Shown here in pieces: positions 60,675-64,000 of a stretch of 64,000 bases of DNA; the stretch's first letter is position 1; each line of letters starts with the position of its first letter. The stretch comes from Formosa sp. L2A11 (GTDB taxonomy: Bacteria; Bacteroidota; Bacteroidia; Flavobacteriales; Flavobacteriaceae). The notes under the pieces were generated by a model. The model did no database searches, had not been told where the DNA came from, and was given only the letters and a program-made list of their open reading frames with translations. Where the stretch lies: assembly GCF_009796865.1 (NCBI RefSeq), contig NZ_CP047028.1:1550001-1614000 (forward strand), in the 5' to 3' direction. A program made the translations under genes and the position numbers.

Positions 60675-60696
60675 AAAAGTATAAAAAATTAATTTT

Positions 60697-61221
60697 TTAT
60701 TCTTCTTCGTTAGAAGTTTCTTCTGCAGTTTCAGCGTTAGCAGCAGCTTCAGCAGCTTTTACTTCAGCTTCAGCCTCAGCGGCAGCAGCAGTTCTTGCAT
60801 CGTTAACAGCTTTTTCAGCATCTAAAGCTTTTGCTTTAGCATCAGCATCAGCTTTTGCTAAACCATCTTTTTTAGAATCAACTTTACCAGTTTTTTCTTC
60901 TAACCAAGCAGTAAATTTAGCTTCTGCTTGCTCTTCAGTTAAAGCACCTTTTCTAACACCACCAACAAGGTGATTTTTAAGCATTGCTCCTTTGTAAGAT
61001 AAAATTGCCTTTGCAGTATCTGTAGGTTGTGCACCGTTTTGTAACCAAGTTACAGCACCGTTTACATCTAATTCGATAGTTGCAGGGTTTGTGTTTGGAT
61101 TGTAGCTACCTAATTTTTCTAAGTATTTACCATCTCTTTTTGATCTTACATCAGCTGCGACGATCCAGTAAAAAGGTTTCCCTTTTTTACCATGTCTTTG
61201 TAATCTAATTTTTACAGGCAT
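60697..61221 (-). CDS. rpsP: 30S ribosomal protein S16 with C-terminal extension
   Basis: 174 residues, about twice the usual S16. Core 1-90: MPVKIRLQRHGKKGKPFYWI, SKRDGKYLEKLGSYNP, GAQPTDTAKAILSYKGAM. The tail (about 95-174) is Ala/Glu/Lys-rich, largely helical (ADADAKAKALDAEKAVNDA and following). Similar tails are known in Bacteroidota S16. It has its own strong promoter box (TATCTTTG at 61269-61276, minus) and precedes rimM. Confidence 0.97.
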   Translation of the reverse strand: MPVKIRLQRHGKKGKPFYWIVAADVRSKRDGKYLEKLGSYNPNTNPATIELDVNGAVTWLQNGAQPTDTAKAILSYKGAMLKNHLVGGVRKGALTEEQAEAKFTAWLEEKTGKVDSKKDGLAKADADAKAKALDAEKAVNDARTAAAAEAEAEVKAAEAAANAETAEETSNEEE

Positions 61222-61268
61222 AATAATTAATTAATTGAGGTTCTCGACCTCGGTTATTAATAAGGGCG

Positions 61269-61276
61269 CAAAGATA
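61269..61276 (-). promoter_or_regulatory. Promoter of rpsP
   Basis: TATCTTTG on the minus strand with ATTG at 61295-61298 as weak -33 (18-base spacer); start codon 47 bases downstream. Confidence 0.65.
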
Positions 61277-61370
61277 CTATAAAAAATTAATATTCAATAA
61301 CTTAATTTAAATGAAATGATATTCGTTTTTTATTCTATTTTTGAATCCCTAACGTAATACACTTGAATTT

Positions 61371-61886
61371 ATGAAAACTTGGTTTGCTGTACTTTTAGTC
61401 TGTTTAACGCTTACAGGATGTGAAGATGATTTAGAATTTAATGATCCTGCTTTACAAGCTAATAAAGATGGTGAACTTTGGAAAATGGGAACACAACAAG
61501 TGTCTAATACGTCGGGAACTTTAATAATTTCGGGTGAATTAGATCGGACTACTATTAGTTTAGAATTACCAGCTCTAAAGGTCGGAACATATTACGTGGG
61601 GCAAACAACAGATGCAGACGTGGTTGCAGATGCGAAAGCAATATTTACAGATGCAGATGGTGTTGTGTATTCTACCTTATATAATGCAGAAGATAGTTTA
61701 ACGACTCCAAATATAGACGAGAGTGTGGTGTATTATTCTGAAGGACAGATAGAAATTGAAGAAATTAATACAGTCAAAGGTTATGTAAGTGGTGTGTTTT
61801 GGTTTACAGCGTATACGGGTTTAGGTACCGAAAAAGTAGATTTTAATCAGGGGGTGTTATATCAAGTACCTTTTGTTACAGAATAA
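61371..61886 (+). CDS. DUF6252 family lipoprotein
   Basis: 171 residues. Lipobox LTGC (Cys17), then a beta-rich domain of the Bacteroidota DUF6252 family (TLIISGELDRTTISLELP, GYVSGVFWFTAYTG). Envelope location; function unknown. Single gene between rpsP and dnaE with a hairpin terminator after it. Confidence 0.8.
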   Translation: MKTWFAVLLVCLTLTGCEDDLEFNDPALQANKDGELWKMGTQQVSNTSGTLIISGELDRTTISLELPALKVGTYYVGQTTDADVVADAKAIFTDADGVVYSTLYNAEDSLTTPNIDESVVYYSEGQIEIEEINTVKGYVSGVFWFTAYTGLGTEKVDFNQGVLYQVPFVTE

Positions 61887-61908
61887 ATTCAATATAAAGC
61901 AGTTATAT

Positions 61909-61936
61909 AAAGCAGCACTTCGTGTTGCTTTTTTTT
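61909..61936 (+). terminator. Terminator of the DUF6252 gene
   Basis: AAAGCAGCAC / GTGTTGCTTT around TTC, with a long T-run. Confidence 0.88.
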
Positions 61937-62023
61937 GTTTATAAAAGGTTGAAGAACTTCGTCGGATAACTCATAATTATTCTTAATTTTAACCTCCTCA
62001 TTTTTTTAGCACAACAAATTTTT

Positions 62024-64000
62024 ATGTACTTAATATTCGATACAGAAACTACAGGTTTACCAAAGCGTTGGAATGCACCAATTAGCGATACAGATAATTG
62101 GCCAAGATGTATACAAATTGCTTGGCAACTGCACGACGAGCTTGGAAACTGCATAGAACATCAAGATTATTTGGTGAAGCCGGAAGGATTTAATATTCCT
62201 TACGATGCAGAAAAAATTCATGGTATTTCTACCGAACTTGCCCAAGAACAAGGACTGCCTTTGTCTGAAGTTTTAGAGAAATTTAATGTTGCTCTAGGTA
62301 AAACTAAGTTTGTTGTTGGTCAGAATGTAGGGTTCGACCTTAATATAATGGGGGCAGAATTTTATAGAGAAGATCTAGAAAATGAATTGCAGGAACTTCC
62401 TGTTTTAGATACCTGTACAGAAATTACTGCAAAATTATGTCAGATTCCTGGAGGACGTGGAGGTAAATTTAAACTACCAACGTTAACAGAGTTGCATCAG
62501 TTTTTGTTTAATAAACCTTTTGGAGATGCGCATAATGCCACTGCCGATGTGGAGGCTACAACACGTTGTTTCTTTGAGTTAATTCGAAGAAAAGAATATA
62601 CTGTTGAAGCTTTAGATGTTCAGCCAGATTATTTCGAACGTTTCGATAAGGCCAACCCACAAGAGATTCAGTTAATTGGTTTAAAGCATATCAATTTACA
62701 GAAGGCAAGTGCTAAAATTAATGCACGTTTACAAAAAGCACAGAGTACAGATCTTTCTGAAGCAGAAATAGAAGAAAATATTTCAACGTTAGAAGATGCT
62801 AATTTTTCGCATTTACATAATCACACTCAATTATCAATATTACAATCTACTATAAGTATACCTAATTTAGTAGGTGCAGCAGCTAAGCATAATATGACGG
62901 GTGTTGCGATAACCGATCATGCAAACATGATGGGGGCTTTTCACTTTGTAACGGCAGTTATTAATCATAATAAAGGTGTTCGTGCAAAAAACGAAGAAGC
63001 TATTGCAGCAGGTAAAAAGCCTGTGTTAAACGAAATGAAACCTATTTTAGGGAGTGAGTTTTTTGTTTGCGAGGATCATTTAGATAAAACAAGAAAAGAC
63101 AACGGGTACCAAATCGTTGTCTTTGCAAAAAATAAAAACGGGTATCATAATTTAGCGAAATTATCGTCTGCGGCATTTACAGATGGATTTTATTATGTGC
63201 CTAGAGTTGATAAAAAACTGATAGAACAATATAAAGAAGACCTTATTGTTTTAACCGGAAATTTATATGGAGAAGTACCTAGTAAGGTGCTTAATGTTGG
63301 AGAAAAACAAGCAGAAGAAGCTTTACTTTGGTGGAAGGAACAGTTTGGAGACGATTTGTATATTGAGTTAATGCGACATAATCAGGAAGATGAAGATCGT
63401 GTAAATCCTGTTTTAATAGCGTTTTCTAAAAAGCATAATATAAAGTTAATAGCTACAAATAATACCTATTATCTAGAAAAAGACGATGCCAATGCACATG
63501 ATGTTTTGTTATGTGTACGTGATGGTGAAAAGCAGGCAACTCCAATAGGTCGTGGTCGTGGTTACCGTTATGGTATGCCAAATCAAGAATATTACTTTAA
63601 GTCGCCAGATGAAATGAAGGCGCTTTTTAAAGATATTCCTGAAGCGATTACCAATATTCAAGAAATTGTAGATAAAATTGAAATCTACGAATTAGCACGT
63701 AGTGTCTTGTTGCCTAAATTCGATATTCCTGAAGAATTTCAATTTGCAGAAGACAATGTAGACGGTGGAAAGCGTGGAGAAAATGCCTTTTTAAAAGATA
63801 TGGCTTTTAAAGGAGCCAAAATTAGATATGGAGAAGAACTCTCTGAGGAAGTTGTTGAGCGTCTAAACTTTGAGCTTGAAGTTATTGAAAAAACAGGGTA
63901 TCCTGGATACTTCTTAATTGTAGAAGATTTTATTCGTGCAGCACGAAGAATAGGTGTTTCTGTTGGTCCAGGGCGTGGATCTGCAGCAGGGTCTGTAGTT
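62024..64000 (+). CDS. dnaE: DNA polymerase III alpha subunit with fused exonuclease, N-terminal part
   Basis: The first 659 codons, running off the window. Residues 1-190 are a DnaQ-type 3'-5' exonuclease with all DEDDh residues visible: Asp6 and Glu8 (FDTETTG), Asp105 (VGFDLNIM), His170 and Asp175 (DAHNATADVEA). From about residue 260 comes the PHP domain (FSHLHNHTQLSILQS, GVAITDHANMMG), then the polymerase part to GPGRGSAAGSVV at the window edge. This covalent proofreading arrangement is known in Bacteroidota DnaE. No stop codon occurs in the part seen. Confidence 0.96.
   Translation, partial: MYLIFDTETTGLPKRWNAPISDTDNWPRCIQIAWQLHDELGNCIEHQDYLVKPEGFNIPYDAEKIHGISTELAQEQGLPLSEVLEKFNVALGKTKFVVGQNVGFDLNIMGAEFYREDLENELQELPVLDTCTEITAKLCQIPGGRGGKFKLPTLTELHQFLFNKPFGDAHNATADVEATTRCFFELIRRKEYTVEALDVQPDYFERFDKANPQEIQLIGLKHINLQKASAKINARLQKAQSTDLSEAEIEENISTLEDANFSHLHNHTQLSILQSTISIPNLVGAAAKHNMTGVAITDHANMMGAFHFVTAVINHNKGVRAKNEEAIAAGKKPVLNEMKPILGSEFFVCEDHLDKTRKDNGYQIVVFAKNKNGYHNLAKLSSAAFTDGFYYVPRVDKKLIEQYKEDLIVLTGNLYGEVPSKVLNVGEKQAEEALLWWKEQFGDDLYIELMRHNQEDEDRVNPVLIAFSKKHNIKLIATNNTYYLEKDDANAHDVLLCVRDGEKQATPIGRGRGYRYGMPNQEYYFKSPDEMKALFKDIPEAITNIQEIVDKIEIYELARSVLLPKFDIPEEFQFAEDNVDGGKRGENAFLKDMAFKGAKIRYGEELSEEVVERLNFELEVIEKTGYPGYFLIVEDFIRAARRIGVSVGPGRGSAAGSVV

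Noticed and set aside
1..64000. CRISPR arrays, tRNA, rRNA, insertion sequences or prophage
   Set aside because: I found no regularly spaced direct repeats, no tRNA-like T-loop context, and no transposase or integrase motifs on reading both strands.

Overview
The window is a low-GC chromosomal segment from a member of the Bacteroidota, very probably a marine Flavobacteriaceae species. The evidence is: a gliding-motility lipoprotein end (GldD), a type IX secretion (T9SS) C-terminal sorting domain protein, many Bacteroidota-specific families (DUF3098, DUF3127, DUF4271, DUF4296, DUF4301, DUF6252), a DNA polymerase III alpha subunit with a fused proofreading exonuclease, a bacterial GGGP synthase, and repeated TAnnTTTG promoter boxes just upstream of genes. 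I see no rRNA, tRNA, CRISPR array, prophage or insertion sequence. Most of it is ordinary core chromosome, densely packed, with strong hairpin terminators between convergent genes.

Layout. 0-8 kb: end of gldD, a Tat-type dienelactone hydrolase, a transglutaminase-like protein, a metal-binding lipoprotein, a DMT exporter and a paired M16 peptidase operon. 7.7-15.1 kb: rplU-rpmA, ahcY, then a plus-strand run (phosphopantetheinyl transferase, GGGP synthase, thiamine-binding-type protein, PnuC-type transporter, NadR-like kinase, DUF4301, ArfB-like factor). 15.1-17.6 kb: a TPP riboswitch in front of a TonB-dependent receptor, giving a likely thiamine uptake system. 17.7-27.1 kb: greA, HIT protein, a histidine kinase, DUF3127, aat, tag, a thioredoxin-like protein, then a minus-strand ftsX-DUF3098-uppP-truB group. 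27.2-38.2 kb: leuS, ald, a zinc peptidase, sodC, an Lrp regulator, a decayed-looking interval, DUF423 and two tandem pckA genes, the second with an in-frame stop. 38.2-49.3 kb: hemD, DUF4271, a polyprenol-type glycosyltransferase, dihydroorotase, DUF4296, an SDR epimerase, tyrS, a LuxE-like protein, a minimal T9SS protein and a PhoB/PhoR-like pair. 49.5-64 kb: trmB, a LysE exporter, an alkyltransferase-like protein, an M1 peptidase, an Fe-S/electron-transfer cluster (mrp, nifU-type, FNR-type, ferredoxin), a frameshifted metallophosphoesterase, an acyl-CoA dehydrogenase, trmN6, rimM, rpsP and the first 659 codons of dnaE.

The most notable observations are four broken or decayed genes in 64 kb (pckA paralogue, metallophosphoesterase, a hidden small lipoprotein frame behind ftsX, and a minus-strand relic near 34 kb); a possible thiamine or nicotinamide riboside salvage locus whose substrate is ambiguous; an orphan promoter in front of about 440 bases without a gene; and recurring terminator stems. 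I did not find a clearly novel multi-gene system. The best candidate for new biology is the gene group from 11.7 to 17.6 kb, where a NadR-like kinase and DUF4301 sit between a PnuC-type transporter and a TPP-controlled receptor.
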